Shown: piece by piece, positions 9,938 to 20,935 of the stretch
Layout of the letters: each line of letters opens with the position of its first letter
How positions within the stretch are numbered: position 1 is the first letter of the stretch
Assembly: GCA_934045075.1 (NCBI GenBank)
Contig: OW203745.1
Coordinates: 9,933,873-9,997,872 of the forward strand
From: Yponomeuta sedellus
Lineage: Eukaryota; Arthropoda; Insecta; Lepidoptera; Yponomeutidae
Length of the DNA: 64,000 nt
Direction: 5' to 3'
Notes under the pieces: model-generated
The model's input: only the letters and a program-made list of their open reading frames with translations
Told to the model about the DNA's origin: nothing
Database searches by the model: none
Position numbers and translations under genes: made by a program

Positions 9938-10188
9938 CAGTATATTATTCTTACTTGTCCAATTTAGTTAACAAGATTCTAACCTTAGAATTGAGATTAG
10001 ATGCCTAAACTAGACATTTTCTCGCAAATTCATGAACTATCATGAACTATGTTTATAAAATTGGCAGCGTGTTATCTAAAAGAGTGTACCAAGTTACTTC
10101 ATTTATGGAAATATGGCAGTTTTGGACTAAAAAGTTACAGTTTAAGGGATAACCTTGTTTACCAAATTGGACAAGTAAGAATAGACTG
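9938..10188. mobile_element. 251-bp Tc1/mariner-type MITE
   Basis: The terminal inverted repeats of about 37 bp share CTTACTTGTCCAATTT and AACAAG. They begin CAGT and are flanked by TA on both sides (9936-9937, 10189-10190), the target preference of the Tc1/mariner superfamily. The interior has no coding potential, so movement would need a transposase in trans. Confidence 0.75.
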
Positions 10189-10269
10189 TAAGTAGAGTTG
10201 ATGTATTGTTGACTGTACCAAAATTATTGCGTCGTTATTTTAAATTAGAAAAAAATTGTATTGACGATT

Positions 10270-10397
10270 GCGTTTAATAATGTTAAACAATCGCTTTTAG
10301 CGATTAAACCGCCAATTGTATACGGCAAAACTTAGATGTGTAAGCCTTTTAATGTACCTATTTGGTTTTCTGGTGTATTCTAATCTAATCTAACAAT
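10270..10397 (+). repeat. LINE 3' UTR end (RTE-like)
   Basis: CAATCGCTTTTAGCGATTAA, CCGCCAATTGTA and the (TAATC)n tail follow the same plan as the LINE ends at 33575 and 44095. Confidence 0.6.
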
Positions 10398-11789
10398 TAT
10401 GGCAATTCATAATTTAATTGCTGCTTATAATGACAAATTGTTGTCATCATCAATAAGACCCTATTCTTCCACTGCTGGACGCAGGCGCCACTTTCAATAT
10501 TATTATGCTATTTCAATATTATGCCCCTCGCATTTATTACATTTAGTTTGAACAACAAACTCTCATTTGCCAATTGTCTCGTAGATTAAGGTTACCACTG
10601 CCATTCATCAAACTTAAACGCTAACTCACATCGCTTAAATCCAGCTTAACTGTGCTTCTGAATATGAGATGAATTTGTTTGATTAATCAGGATAATTTAC
10701 TTGGCAGAGCGGCCCAGTGGAAACTTTAAGCGCATGAACAGTTTACGAATAGAAACAAAGTTTTAAACTCTGCATGGTCTATGGAGTAGGAGTGTTCTAT
10801 TCACTAATCTTCAAAATGACACTGGGTCATTTTCGCTTTCATGGACCTATTCTCAGTTTTAAATTTGGGAATTTTGCTTATAGAAGTAGTGTTAATAGGT
10901 ACATACTTATACTCTCATCGAGTAAGTATCTCGAAAAAGCCGTTTCTAAAACAAAAAAATCTTTATTTTAGTAACGTTTTACCAACAAGTAGTTACCTGC
11001 AGATTTCATCTCAGGTCGAGGTTTTGTTTTGAACGACATCATGAAATGGGTACTCAATAGAAATATCAGAGGTAAAAGCGCTTTAATAGAATAAGTGCCT
11101 CTCTTTCGGAACTAAAACTTTCAAAAGTACTTCATATTTTTAACCTAATTCTGGCATAACATAATTGAATTTTATTCACCACAATTAAGTTCTTCGAATA
11201 AAAGCAAAATCTATTCAAACTCTTCCAATAAAAATCAAGGAAAAATAGGTGAGTACAGACAGACAGAATATATAGACACTCTTCCATGTGTCTATACTGG
11301 GCTAAATTAAAATCCTCAGCGTGGATCTCTCACAAGGCTTTATTATATTTAGTTCACTGCTGACTGTTATTTATCAACACAGGATTGTGGTAAAAGGAGG
11401 GTTTTAACGCTGAACGACATCGGTAACGGGATGACATCATCGGCCTGGTCCGATGTGAAACCAGCCTATGACGTAATGAAGTGTCACTCCCGGAAGGTAC
11501 TTTAACTTTTCACTATATTCGCCTTCCCAGTCTCGTCTGGGACAGTGGACAATTTATGTGGCAACTTTTAGTTAAGAGGGGTTAAGTCCCCGATACAGGG
11601 TCAATAAGATAAATCCCTCAGTGAGAGCTGAAATATGGGCGACGTTTTAAAATAATGTTTCTGAATAAGTTTGATGAGTATTTTCCTTTTTTCTATAGAT
11701 AGTTGGGAGATGTGTAATGTAAGGATGTAGTTTCTTATCTTTAGTTAAGGGCTTGGTGACCACAGAACAGAGAAACTGTTCTGTATATT
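10398..11789. other. No gene recognised
   Basis: AT-rich with a few GC-richer patches (11380-11480). Overlapping frames at 10774-11032 are short and low-complexity. I see no repeat family. Confidence 0.45.
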
Positions 11790-12056
11790 AAAACCCTTAT
11801 TTAGAGGCCAAAAATTCCACCCATGCCGGGACTTAAACCCGCGACCTCTGGCTATTCGTGCCAGCGCTCTTTCCAACTGAGCCAATGGGCGACTCACCGG
11901 TATAGTGAAATTTCGAACCTCTTTACAATATTCTCTGTATTACGTAGGTAGAGGTTGCGGGTTCGAATCCCGTCATGGGTGGAATTTTTGGCCTCTAAAT
12001 AAGGTTTTTAAAACTGTCCTTAGCACGGGTTAGTGCATTAAAAAATAATAATATAA
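11790..12056 (+). repeat. SINE-A with shortened spacer
   Basis: The antisense arm (GCCAAAAATTCCACCCATGC to TGGGCGACTC) is followed by a spacer cut after CTGTATTACGTA, the 3' half of the sense arm (GGTTGCGGGTTCGAATCCCG) and the tail TTAGCACGGGTTAGTGCATT. Confidence 0.9.
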
Positions 12057-12760
12057 TGTTCTGTGTATGTGACCATGTCACCCAAGCGATGATTTTTTTA
12101 TTGCATACTTACATCTCACTCACATGTAATTATCTAAACCCACCTTTTGTAGCACAACCAGAAAAAAGGATTGGATTAAGAGAATATCTAAAAAAACTAA
12201 AATAAACAACATCCAAAAAAACTAAATAAAAAGTTAACCAAGAACCCGATTGCTGTTCACTAGATACTTGCTAATATTCAATATAATGTATGCCTGAAAA
12301 ATGATAACAATATTTAAATGTGAGCCCCTGCCTTCGGGCCGTATTGTAGTGCAGAAAAAGGCAGCGGGGAAAAAACTCCACTCTGACCATCTTTTCTCAA
12401 GTCATCTTAAACAAAATACATCAGCTGCCACCTACACGTATACCTAATAAGATTACGTGACCGCCATCAATAACTTTAAATGCTAAAGCATTAGTTAAAT
12501 GCCTTACAAAAGTAGGGAAAATGTAAGTGCTGCGACCAGACATACGAACAGCAAGTGTTTGGTAATCGGGTTTTGATTTATTTTTTCTCTACCATCTATT
12601 AGACAGCAGCAAAATTAGAAGACCATATATAAAGATAACTTTTTGCAAAATAGATCGCAAGGTAGTGTTTTTTTTTTCATTTATGGTGAATCCGTATAGT
12701 TTAGCAGTGCAGTGGGAGCAGGTCAAGGGTTGTGTTGTGAGGAAGTTATATAATGTTACA
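12057..12760. other. No gene; LINE 3' fragment at 12318-12400
   Basis: GAGCCCCTGCCTTCGGGCCG to CTCCACTCTGACCATCTTTT at 12318-12400 recurs at 63662-63750 and is part of a minus-oriented LINE end. The remainder is unassigned. Confidence 0.6.
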
Positions 12761-13902
12761 GACGGAGTTTACACATTCAGTCTGGCGTCGGTCAACCCCA
12801 TCAGTCTGGTTAGACTAACGGCAGACTGATTGTCTATTCAGTAGACTGATGGGCCAGACTGATTATTATTATTATTATTTTATTTATTTAAATTGTAGAA
12901 CATTACAGTACATATGACTATTTCGTTTTACAATTAGCGACTATTTACTAATAATTTAGACATAAAATACACATAACATACAATAAAAATTAAAATCCAA
13001 TACAGTTTACACATAATTTAGACCATCCTTTCATTCGTCTCGTTCACAGTATTTCAGACATTCTTCAGCTACATTCATCATCTTATCAGCAAACAGATCA
13101 CACCCTGGTGCTGACGATAGAAGGGAATTGATCGAGGAGAGTGCGCGCACGAGCGGAGACTGACTGCGGGCGACCGTACGCGCCGCTGGCACCGCCAGCA
13201 GGGCGTGTCTGCGAGCTCGCACGTAGTTGTCCGGCACGGCAAGTCTACAGACTTGGCGTGTGAGCTCAGGGCAGTCGGATTCGCCCCGGATTATGCGACA
13301 TACTGTTACTAGCTGCTCACAGCACCGGCGCACTCTTAGCGTATTAAACCCGAGCATTCCGCACAGGAACTGAGTAGGGTACATAAACGGGTAGTATCCG
13401 TATATTTTTTTGTACAAGAAACGAAGGAACGCTTTTTGCACCTTTTCCAACAGCAGCATGTATTTGGCCTCGTGTGGATTCCATACAATGGCACTGGCTT
13501 CGATCTTGCTCCGTACTAAAGCTGTGTATAAAAGTCGAGCAGCTTTTGGATCTTTGAAATCCCTGACCATACGCAGAACAAAACCGAGCCTTTTCATGCA
13601 GTCACTAGCTAGGGTCGTCATGTGCTCGTGGAAAGTCAGAGAAGGGTCAAACACGACTCCAAGGTCTTTCATTACCTGGACACGTGTTATGGCTTCCGGT
13701 CCCAGGTTATAACCACCCTGAAAGGCCTGGTTGGACCGCGTGAATGACATCACGTAGCACTTGCTATTGTTGAAATGAAATGATGGATATTGAAATATTT
13801 TGATGCTTTATCAGTCTGGCATCGATCCACGATTGATCAATCCATCCATCGATTCAAGGTCATGGATTGAACTGACACCAGAGTTAACGTGTAAACTCCG
13901 TC
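12761..13902. mobile_element. Inverted-repeat element split by a LINE insertion
   Basis: GACGGAGTTTACACATTCAG at 12761 is matched in inverse at 13863-13902 over about 40 bp (the right end, reversed, reads GACGGAGTTTACACGTTAAC). A second inner pair, CCAGACTGAT and ATCAGTCTGG, flanks the LINE fragment. The superfamily is undetermined because I could not find a convincing target duplication. The non-LINE part is about 230 bp and non-coding. Confidence 0.6.
13031..13795 (-). pseudogene. 5'-truncated jockey-type LINE: RT C-terminal domain
   Basis: A 240-codon open stretch (13753 to 13031) continues upstream in frame to about 13790 (NNSKCYVMSFTR), so the apparent start codon is internal to a larger ORF. 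VMKDLGVVFDPSLTFHEH, DCMKRLGFVLRMVRDF and SKIEASAIVWNPHE are characteristic of the post-palm and thumb region of jockey-clade RTs. The catalytic YADD region, endonuclease and first ORF are missing. The stop is followed by a short AT-rich 3' UTR and a (AAT)n tail near 12865. The frame is intact, so this copy is fairly young but dead on arrival. Confidence 0.85.
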
Positions 13903-14399
13903 ATAGTCCTCAGAAGTTCTTTGAGAAATCCAGCTTAATTGTTGCCCAAAACCACTACAAACAAGTCGACGGATACTTTTTGTGAAACTACCCGGTATTC
14001 GCCGAACTAAAAGCTGTATTGAAAGACAAATTGTTGGTCCACCAGTGAACGGTACTGCGGATGTGGTCACTCCTATTTTGAAGGATTACATTCAACACAG
14101 AGCCAGGTGAAAGATCAAGAAGATCCCGCCACTGGAAACGATGCCCAGTGGCAAAACCTGAACTTTGCCCCTCCAGTGCACAGGCGTGATGTATGTTTGT
14201 GCAAGAATAAAAAAAATCTAAGCTATTAATTTTTTTTTGTGAAAGGGGAAAGGACAAGAAGTGGCCTCCCTGCCAGCCAAAAACTTCCTACACTTCACGC
14301 AAATCTTCTTTTATAACTATCCATAGTTTTGGTTTATCCATTTCTAAACGAGTCCAAAAATAGAAGAAGAAGAAGAAATAAATAGTAATAGATAAATAG
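13903..14399. other. No gene recognised
   Basis: Contains AAGAAGAAG runs just before the SINE-B. Minus-strand frames at 13988-14257 are not recognisable. Confidence 0.4.
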
Positions 14400-14613
14400 A
14401 CGACCTCCGTGGCGTAGCAGTAGCGCGTCGGCCTACCATGCAAGAGGTCCCGGGTTCGAATCCCGGCTGGGAACAAAAAAAAAGCCCAGTTCTTGGATGT
14501 TTACATGTTTGTGATGTCGTTGTTTCTGGTTCCCACGACACAGGGTATCCTAGTGTGGGGCCAGAAGCAATGTATGTGCTTGTATGTAAATGTTAAAAAA
14601 AAATGTTATGTTA
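14400..14613 (+). repeat. SINE-B, full length
   Basis: CGACCTCCGTGGCGTAGCAG (A box), CCCGGGTTCGAATCCCGGC (B box), a run of A, then GGATGTTTACATGTTTGTG through GGGGCCAGAAGCAATGTATG and an ATGTT tail. It is the best-preserved plus-strand copy. Confidence 0.92.
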
Positions 14614-15332
14614 TACATTATTTATCGCCACACAGACATATACAAATCGTAAAATAGAGACTAAATATAAAAAAAGTAATAAAAACAAACAAACACGACA
14701 GAACACAGCAAGCGGATACGGGCCAAGTCCCGGCGGTAAAACGGCCTCAGGCTCAGTACGGCAATAGGAGGAGGTTTTCAATTCGAAGGGAGTTATTTAA
14801 ATAATTTTTATGTATGACTGTTTTCAAAAAAATATGTTTCTACTTGAAAGGGTAAACTAAGTAATTCTTTGTCACCAAATCCGGTGCTAATGATGGGTTC
14901 CGAAAAAATCGACGGAACTCTTAAAATTTCAAAGGCATTCTTGCTTACAATTTACAAAAAACATAATTAGGCGGAGTTGTAGTGATGTTCACATAAAACG
15001 TGGAATATTTCTCTAAAAAACTGTCTTCAAAAGACTAAAAATGGAGAAATAATTTAAACTAAGACGACTATATACTCGTATAACCGATGAAGGTATTGTA
15101 TGTACTTTTAAAATTGAAACCGGCTCCAAACTATTCAAGTTATTAATATCCAAATTATTAAACTTCGTAACTTTTCATGTTTTAGTTTATCCACGTTGAC
15201 GTTTCTGAAGTGTTTGATTATTTCACAGTCGGAGTAGGCTAAATTTGACGAGTCAGTGGCATCTGAAATAGTTGTGCTACAAAACAAAAACTGTGTATTC
15301 AAGTGTTTTATTTAAAATTTATTTGAAGAACC
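14614..15332. other. No gene recognised
   Basis: Unassigned; a short GC-richer patch at 14705-14780, AT-rich elsewhere. Confidence 0.4.
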
Positions 15333-15655
15333 GACAACCGTTGGAGTAAACGTGTTCTTGAATGGAGACCGCGACTCGCCAAACGTAGTGTAGGACGCCC
15401 TCCGACCAGGTGGGATGATGATCTGCGTAAAACTGCCGGCAGATGCTGGATGCGGCAAGCTGAAGACAGGGCGCTATGGCGCTCATTAGGGGAGGGCTAT
15501 GTCCAGCAGTGGACTACATAATATAGCCTGAAGAATAGAATAAAACAGAACAGAACAGAGCAGAGCAGAGCAGAGCAGAGCAGAGCAGAGCAGAGCAGAG
15601 CAGAGCAGAGCAGAGCAGAACAGAACAGAACAGAACAGAATAGACATCTTAAATT
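15333..15655 (+). pseudogene. LINE-H RT C-terminus with (CAGAG)n 3' tail
   Basis: The 62-codon open frame ends at the TAA at 15519-15521. It reads [50 protein letters not shown], the conserved end of an insect non-LTR RT ORF found downstream of the thumb. Everything 5' of it is missing (truncation near 15330). After the stop come ATATAGCCTGAAG and about 100 bp of pentamer repeats (AGAAC, then CAGAG, then AGAAC again), which I read as the element's 3' tail expanded by slippage. The match to the minus-strand copies at 63756 and 2525 defines the family end. Confidence 0.88.
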
Positions 15656-15667
15656 TATTATTATTTA

Positions 15668-15858
15668 CTAGCTGTGCCCCGCGGCGTTACCCGCGGTTTA
15701 TCTATAAGATATTCCGCAGTAAAACGTAGCCTATGTGTTAATCCAGAGTGTCAGCTAACTCTATATCAAATTTTATTAAAATCGCTCCAGCCGCTTAGAC
15801 GTGAAAAAGTAACAAACATACACACTCACAAACCTTCGCCTTTATAATATTAGAGTGA
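15668..15858 (-). mobile_element. Short Helitron-like element
   Basis: On the minus strand it starts TCACTCTAATATTATAAAGG and ends GCGGGGCACAGCTAG. Just inside the 3' end is a stem-loop built from ACCGCGG and CCGCGGGG-like segments. It sits between A and T of the host, as Helitrons do, with no target duplication. It has no coding capacity. Relatives lie at 21389, 43629, 44509 and 60950. Confidence 0.75.
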
Positions 15859-16047
15859 TTAATTTAATTACGTGTGAATCTATTTCAATCGATATGGATG
15901 TTCTTCTGAATCAAATATATTGAACTGAATAGAATAAAAGAGAATTTACTTGGTAGCACCGCGTGAACGAGAATACAGGGTGAACTGGTACTGGTATACA
16001 GGGACTTACGAATATAGGTGTGCATAAAGGAGTTATATAGAGTCAGC

Positions 16048-16398
16048 AATATAGATATCAGACGCAAAACTAAACTAACAGGGCATAAGTTCCGTTGCAA
16101 TCATGAAAAATGGAGCAAGCAGGTAACAGTCTGGTATCCAAGAGATGGGTCAAGGAGCCGGGGTCGCCAAGTGACAAGATGGGAAGATGATCTGAAACTG
16201 ACTCTAGGTCCGCTTTGGCTAAGAATTGCAACAGACAGGAAACAGTGGAAGACGTCAGAGGAGGCCTATGCCGTAAGACACACCGAACTTAGAGATTTAA
16301 TATGATTAGTGTATTAGAACAATTTGTAGAAAGGACAAACTGTAAAAAACTTCGGAATAAAAGGCTTTATTATAAAGGAGTTATCTATCTATCTAATT
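16048..16398 (+). pseudogene. LINE RT C-terminus with (TATC)n tail
   Basis: The open frame to the TGA at 16303-16305 reads EKWSKQVTVWYPRDGSRSRG, VTRWEDDLKLTLGPLW and RKQWKTSEEAYAVRHTELRD, the C-terminal end of an insect non-LTR RT related to but distinct from LINE-H. A 90-bp 3' UTR ends in AAGGCTTTATTATAAAGG and CTATCTATCTA. Only about 85 codons remain. Confidence 0.85.
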
Positions 16399-16403
16399 AT
16401 TAA

Positions 16404-16660
16404 TGTGGCAAATCCTGGACGTTCCCCCTCCGGGATACAAGCGTGAGTTTATGTATTTTTGGGCATTAAAAAAAATGTATGCACATGTATATAACATGTA
16501 CATGTTATGATTATTTTGTGAGAATTAATTAATATTTTATTTAAGTATTCTATTTCTTGCAAAGGGCAAGATGAAGCGCACTCGAAACCGGCACGCGTGC
16601 ATGCAACAACTAATGAATGATGATGAAACGAAACGGATCTGTCAGGATCATGGCAATGAC
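16404..16660 (+). repeat. LINE-F 3' fragments
   Basis: Two pieces: CTCCGGGATACAAGCGTGAG near 16430 and CGCGTGCATGCAACAACTAA...CTGTCAGGATCATGGCAA at 16590-16655. Both are in the sense of the RT end described at 55619. Confidence 0.65.
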
Positions 16661-16675
16661 ATTGGCGTGTCGTTC

Positions 16676-16860
16676 ACATAACATAACAAAACCTCACCCC
16701 TGTCTCGCAGCGGGGTGGGCAGAGACCAGGGACTGTTTATCAGTCGTTGCATGCACGCTCGCCGTTTTCGGGTACTTGTTATTCTGCCCTTTGCTGATAC
16801 GTCTCCTATTTGGTCAAAGTATGTCCGCCTGGGATGTCCCTTACCGGCCGTGATTGTCAC
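16676..16860 (-). pseudogene. LINE-F RT C-terminus
   Basis: The minus frame reads GHPRRTYFDQIGDVSAKGRI and RKRRACMQRLI before shifting, and the 3' end (CAGCGGGGTGGGCAGAGACC in reverse) matches other LINE-F copies. It is placed head-to-head with the preceding sense fragment. Confidence 0.75.
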
Positions 16861-16861
16861 T

Positions 16862-17190
16862 TACTTAATAAATTATCATCATCATCATTAGCCATTTGAT
16901 GCCCACTGCAGGACATAGACCTCCCTCTTGGGTTTCCAAGCTTCACGGTCTCGTGCCGCCTGCATCCAGCGACTCCCCGCCACCGTAACCAGGTCATCAG
17001 ACCATCTGTGGATGCTGTTTCGTTCAGACCGCGGTCGCCAGGAAGGAACTTTTTCGCCCCAACGGCCATCAGTTCTTCGATTTTTCGAGCTATATCAGCA
17101 ACTCGGGTTCTTCTGCGAATCTCTTCATTATTGATTTGATAACGCAGTTCAACTCCTAACATAGCTCTCTTCATTGCGCGTTGGGCGAAG
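16862..17190 (-). pseudogene. LINE-G RT C-terminal fragment
   Basis: Reads QRAMKRAMLGVELRYQINNE and EEIRRRTRVADIARKIEELM, then continues in other frames as GWRGVAGCRRHETV-like sequence ending in SMSCSGHQ, the usual RT tail of this family with a central deletion and frameshifts. The sense copy at 53908 carries the same EEIRRRTRVSDIA block. 3' side: ATGATGATGATAATTT. Confidence 0.8.
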
Positions 17191-17540
17191 TTAATAAATA
17201 AATTAAGATCTATATTTTCTTGTGTCTGTAATTTGTCTTAATTTTATTTCAATTGCAAGACAAAATTAGCAACGCGAGTGTTCCCTACAACTGGAGAACG
17301 GCTCTTTGCGACAATTTATGTGAGTCTCCACAAGAGAGCGCACAATTCAATGTAACCGCTCTCCAAAACAAAACGTTCACTGGACTGCATCCACTTCCCA
17401 AAGCACTGCGCTGCTATTACGAAGTATGGACGTATATGGATTTGGACGTACGGAGTTGATTTTACACTGATATCGGGGTTGCGACTCCATAGATAGATAG
17501 ATAGATATAGATTGAGAACACTTTATTGTATATCACAAAT
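17191..17540. other. No gene; (TAGA)n LINE tail at 17490-17535
   Basis: ATAGATAGATAGATAG followed by AACACTTTATTGTATA is the reverse of a LINE 3' tail. The remainder is unassigned. Confidence 0.5.
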
Positions 17541-17731
17541 ATAGCGTAGCGGTAGCGCGTCTGCTTACCAAGCAAGAGGTCCCGGGTTCGAATCCCGGCT
17601 GGAAACAAAAAAAAACCCAGCTCTTGGATGTTTACATGTTTGTGATGTCGTTGTTTCTGGTTCCCACGACACAGGGTATCCTAGTGTGGGGCCAGAAGCA
17701 ATGTATGTGCTTGTATGTAAATGTTATGTTA
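17541..17731 (+). repeat. SINE-B, lacking the first few bases
   Basis: ATAGCGTAGCGGTAGCGCGT, B box CCCGGGTTCGAATCCCGGC and the complete body to GTATGTAAATGTTATGTTAT. Confidence 0.92.
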
Positions 17732-17927
17732 TCAAAATGGAAATTACACACAAACTATTGCGGTCTTATCACTAGAAGTGATCTCGTCCAGACAACCTTC
17801 GAATGGATTGGATTAATACCTTAGAGAAGAAGGTGCATATATTAGCGACGGATGATTGTTTGAATAACGTTGTCGACTGATTAGATTAAAATGCAAATGT
17901 TAGAACAAGATTTTTGCACTTAGCCCC

Positions 17928-18050
17928 ATGGTTAAGCTATTGTACCTAGCAATCGCTGAGGTATATGAAAGAGTTGGATATCTCAGAAAAAAACGTTGCC
18001 TCACGATGTTTTCCTTGACTATTAGCGAGTTGTATGTATGTCTAATATTT
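17928..18050 (-). repeat. SINE-C internal fragment
   Basis: AGCAATCGCTGAGGTAT, CCTCACGATGTTTTCCTTGA and ATTAGCGAGTTGTA are the reverse of the family middle. Confidence 0.65.
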
Positions 18051-18744
18051 ATTTGCAAATTTACGTAACTGAGAAAGTCAATCAAATAAAAGTAGTTTTT
18101 TTCTAAATAACACAAAAACAGTGACTTAATAATCGCTTAGCTTTTATTTTTATTATATCTTATGTAAGGTGAAGAAACAGATACAAGTACAGGTAAAATT
18201 TAAACAACAGATGTAAATAGACATAAAGTAGGTACTGCAGCATTAGACCTTCACACTGAGAAGCAATATAAAATAAATAAAATAAAAAGCCTTTTATTGT
18301 TCTTCCAAGAGACGTTATACATAATTTACAATTTTTTTTTTTATATATTTTTTTTTGCATGCAAGTAAATGAATTGATAATTTGATTCTACATGCAATGA
18401 ATATAACAAAGTCAATATATTTATCTATCTATTTACAATTAATCCGAATCAGATACGAATTAAAATTTATGAATTATGTTAAAATCATTAAAAATTATGA
18501 ATCATATTAAAATCAATAAAATTATAAATAAATTATTATCAATTATAAATTAATAGTTACTGTAAAATAAAAATAAATAAAAAAAAATTCTTCTTCGCGC
18601 TGGACCAAATCCGTAACAGAGAAGCAATATAATATTAATAATAAAATAGACGCTAAAACAATAGATACTGTAAATTACTATTATCTGGCATTCTAGCAAG
18701 TTAGTCTGAACTTACATGAAAGTGAGCTTACATGAAAAAATAAA
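18051..18744. other. No gene; worn LINE tail near 18275-18330
   Basis: AAAAGCCTTTTATTGTTCTT looks like a reversed LINE 3' end. The flanks are very AT-rich. Confidence 0.45.
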
Positions 18745-18920
18745 AACCTATTTAGAGGCTAAAAATTCCACCCATGCCGGGATTTGAACCCGCTACCTCT
18801 GGCTATCCGTGCCAGAGGTCGCGGGTTCGAATCCCGGCATGGGTGGATTTTTTAGCCTCTAAATAGGTTTTTAAAATTGTCCTTAGCACGGGTTACTGCA
18901 TTAAAAATAAAAATAGTATA
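18745..18920 (+). repeat. SINE-A, minimal 176-bp fold-back with perfect 13-bp target duplication
   Basis: ATGAAAAAATAAA occurs at 18732-18744 and again at 18921-18933, fixing both ends: the element starts AACCTATTTAGAGGC and ends AAAAATAGTATA. The antisense and sense arms meet at CCGTGCCAGAGGTCGCGGG, so the spacer and half of each tRNA-like arm are gone, leaving a hairpin of about 60-bp arms. It is the clearest evidence that the fold-back unit itself is retroposed. Confidence 0.95.
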
Positions 18921-19254
18921 ATGAAAAAATAAATAAAGAAAAAATTGGCAACAAAGCTTCAAACCTAGTCCTTTCAGTCTTTTGAGGTTTTTATATTATT
19001 TTAAAACCTAGAACTAATTCCAGTAATTTCATCCTAGGCATATTTGTGATCTAAATTAAATATATTTAATGTTGTATTGGCCTTATAAAAAAGTACATGC
19101 CGGTATTAGAACTCACAAAATGTGAACCCAGATGCGCCACCACCGTTATTTGCAGAGGTCCATTAAATTGACAACTAATTGAATCATAAATTGAGGACCT
19201 TCTTAATTAAGCATTTATTATTCAAATGTATCTGAAATTATTTGATTTATCTAC
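18921..19254. other. No gene recognised
   Basis: AT-rich. GCCGGTATTAGAACTCAC near 19100 could be a very worn tRNA-like head. Confidence 0.4.
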
Positions 19255-19400
19255 TTCCTTTTCCAATATATTGCTCCAGTCTATCCAAAGGTAGTCTGGA
19301 AGACATAATTTTTAGTGATAAGGCCGCCGTTTGTACTCTTAGGTCTGTGTAATTTCCTTTTTTATATACAAAAAAGTATTCTCTATCTATCTATTTAATT
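19255..19400 (+). repeat. LINE 3' UTR end with (TATC)n tail
   Basis: CCAATATATTGCTCCAGTCT, AAAGGTAGTCTGGAAGA, TTTAGTGATAAGGCCGCCG and CTCTATCTATCTAT. The same sequence recurs at 49670-49812. Confidence 0.8.
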
Positions 19401-20164
19401 AAGAAATAAATTTAAAAACTACCTTTCGAGCCTATGTCCACTTTTCTCTATGACCGTTGAATTTTAAGTAGAGTTTACTTACTTAAAATTTAATGCTATA
19501 ACAATCTAATACTTGCTTGAAACGGATACATTCGTTTGATCAATGCGAAAGAAAGAAATGAATAAAAACCGTTAATTCCATTCCTTAGACCGGAACAATT
19601 GACAAACGATTTTCATAACAAACATAGATTTTAATTTGCCAGTATGAAATTTTTTTTGCAACTGCCCCGTAAATTCTATGGTCGCGCAATAGCTTCTGAT
19701 AAGACCACATGCGCTGTTAGATTCACATGCGTGAGGATTAACAACCAGAAAAAAATGCATTGGATTTCGCTTGCATTTCGAAGTGGCTTATGTACCACTC
19801 CTGTGAAAAAAACACCGTGAGAAAACATGGATAATTTGGAAACAGTGTCTGAGGTGGTTGGAATCGTTATCAACCTTTTTCGTATGTCCCCACTGCTGAG
19901 GCATGTGTCTAGATGCAAGAAGTCCGGGTTGATTGGAATTGTCGCATGGAAATGTTTGATGATTAAGCCCTGACCATCTCTTTCTTTCTCGACAGAGACA
20001 CTCTCGCGGCTTGCAGTGAAATTATTATATTATTCTGAAATCTTACTTTGCTAACTTATTGTCTCAAAACGTTCGTGGGATATTGAATAATGAATAAAAT
20101 TAAAAAGCGTTTATTTAACACCAGTAAATTATGATTATAATCTAAGTAGAACTAAGTAACTTAA
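19401..20164. other. No gene; degenerate 5S-SINE piece at 19862-19940
   Basis: GTTATCAACC...GTATGTCCCCACTGCTGAGG near 19868-19905 is a short reversed 5S-SINE 3' end. The remainder is unassigned. Confidence 0.55.
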
Positions 20165-20747
20165 CCCTAGACACCTAACCTTCGTCGTTTCGACGAATAC
20201 GCGACAGAAAAATTGTTGTATCTTTTTGGTGCGTGTGCGGATAACCGTGGTGTCTCTTGTCAACTCGGTGTTCGTCGCGGGTTGGCGAGAGGCAATAAAT
20301 TCCGGCTGCCAAGTACCATGTTTTTTCGAAATTTCACAAAAATACGTACAAAATCGCAATTTGTCGCGAATATAAATTTTATTTTTGTACTGAATGGGCG
20401 TAAAAAAAGAACATTTTTCTTCTTCTAATGTCTACAGTTTAAGTTTTCCCTTAAAATAAACAACTACTTTTTTAAATTTCGGTTGTAATTAAATTTTTCA
20501 TAAAAATGTCGGGTTTTATCTGTAGAAACGCGTGTCATTTTAAACAGAAAGGAAAATAATTAAGAGTATGTGATAAATAACAACAAATTATTTTATTAAA
20601 CAATATAAAGTATGCTTGAAATCTCAGTGCAATAAACGTACCAAAAACAACAAATTTTTATTTAAAACTTAACACTTCAAAAAATGGTCGTCGAATTGAC
20701 GAATGGTTAGGTATAATGAGCTATGTGAGAAGGTTAGGTGTCTAGGG
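20165..20747. mobile_element. 583-bp piggyBac-type MITE
   Basis: It lies between two TTAA sites (20161-20164 and 20748-20751), the obligate piggyBac target. The terminal inverted repeat is CCCTAGACACCTAACCTT at the left and its exact reverse complement at the right, matching the CCC...-type piggyBac terminus. Just inside are related palindromes: CGTCGTTTCGACG on the left and GTCGTCGAATTGACG on the right. Frames inside are short and not transposase-like. It is unrelated in sequence to the larger element at 45233. Confidence 0.9.
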
Positions 20748-20817
20748 TTAAGTAGCTCATTGATCAATTGGTGCAATGACAGTAAAATTGAGGTAAATTA
20801 ATCAATATTCCCTACAT

Positions 20818-20935
20818 GCATGCCCAGCGTGGGGATTATGGGCATTACGCCCCAATGATGGCACAACCTTGCGCTATAGCGTACATGAGGGGAGGGCTAT
20901 TTCCAGCAGTGAACTAATATAGCCTGAAGAAAAAG
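20818..20935 (+). repeat. LINE-H-tailed short element, 5'-truncated
   Basis: CATGCCCAGCGTGGGGATTA, ATGATGGCACAACCTTGCGC and GGGGAGGGCTAT end at AGCCTGAAGAA. Collinear with the 3' half of the 269-bp element at 2525. Confidence 0.85.

Noticed and set aside
20135..20428. Two opposed frames of 71-74 codons
   Set aside because: They lie within the piggyBac-type MITE, including its inverted end; no motif.
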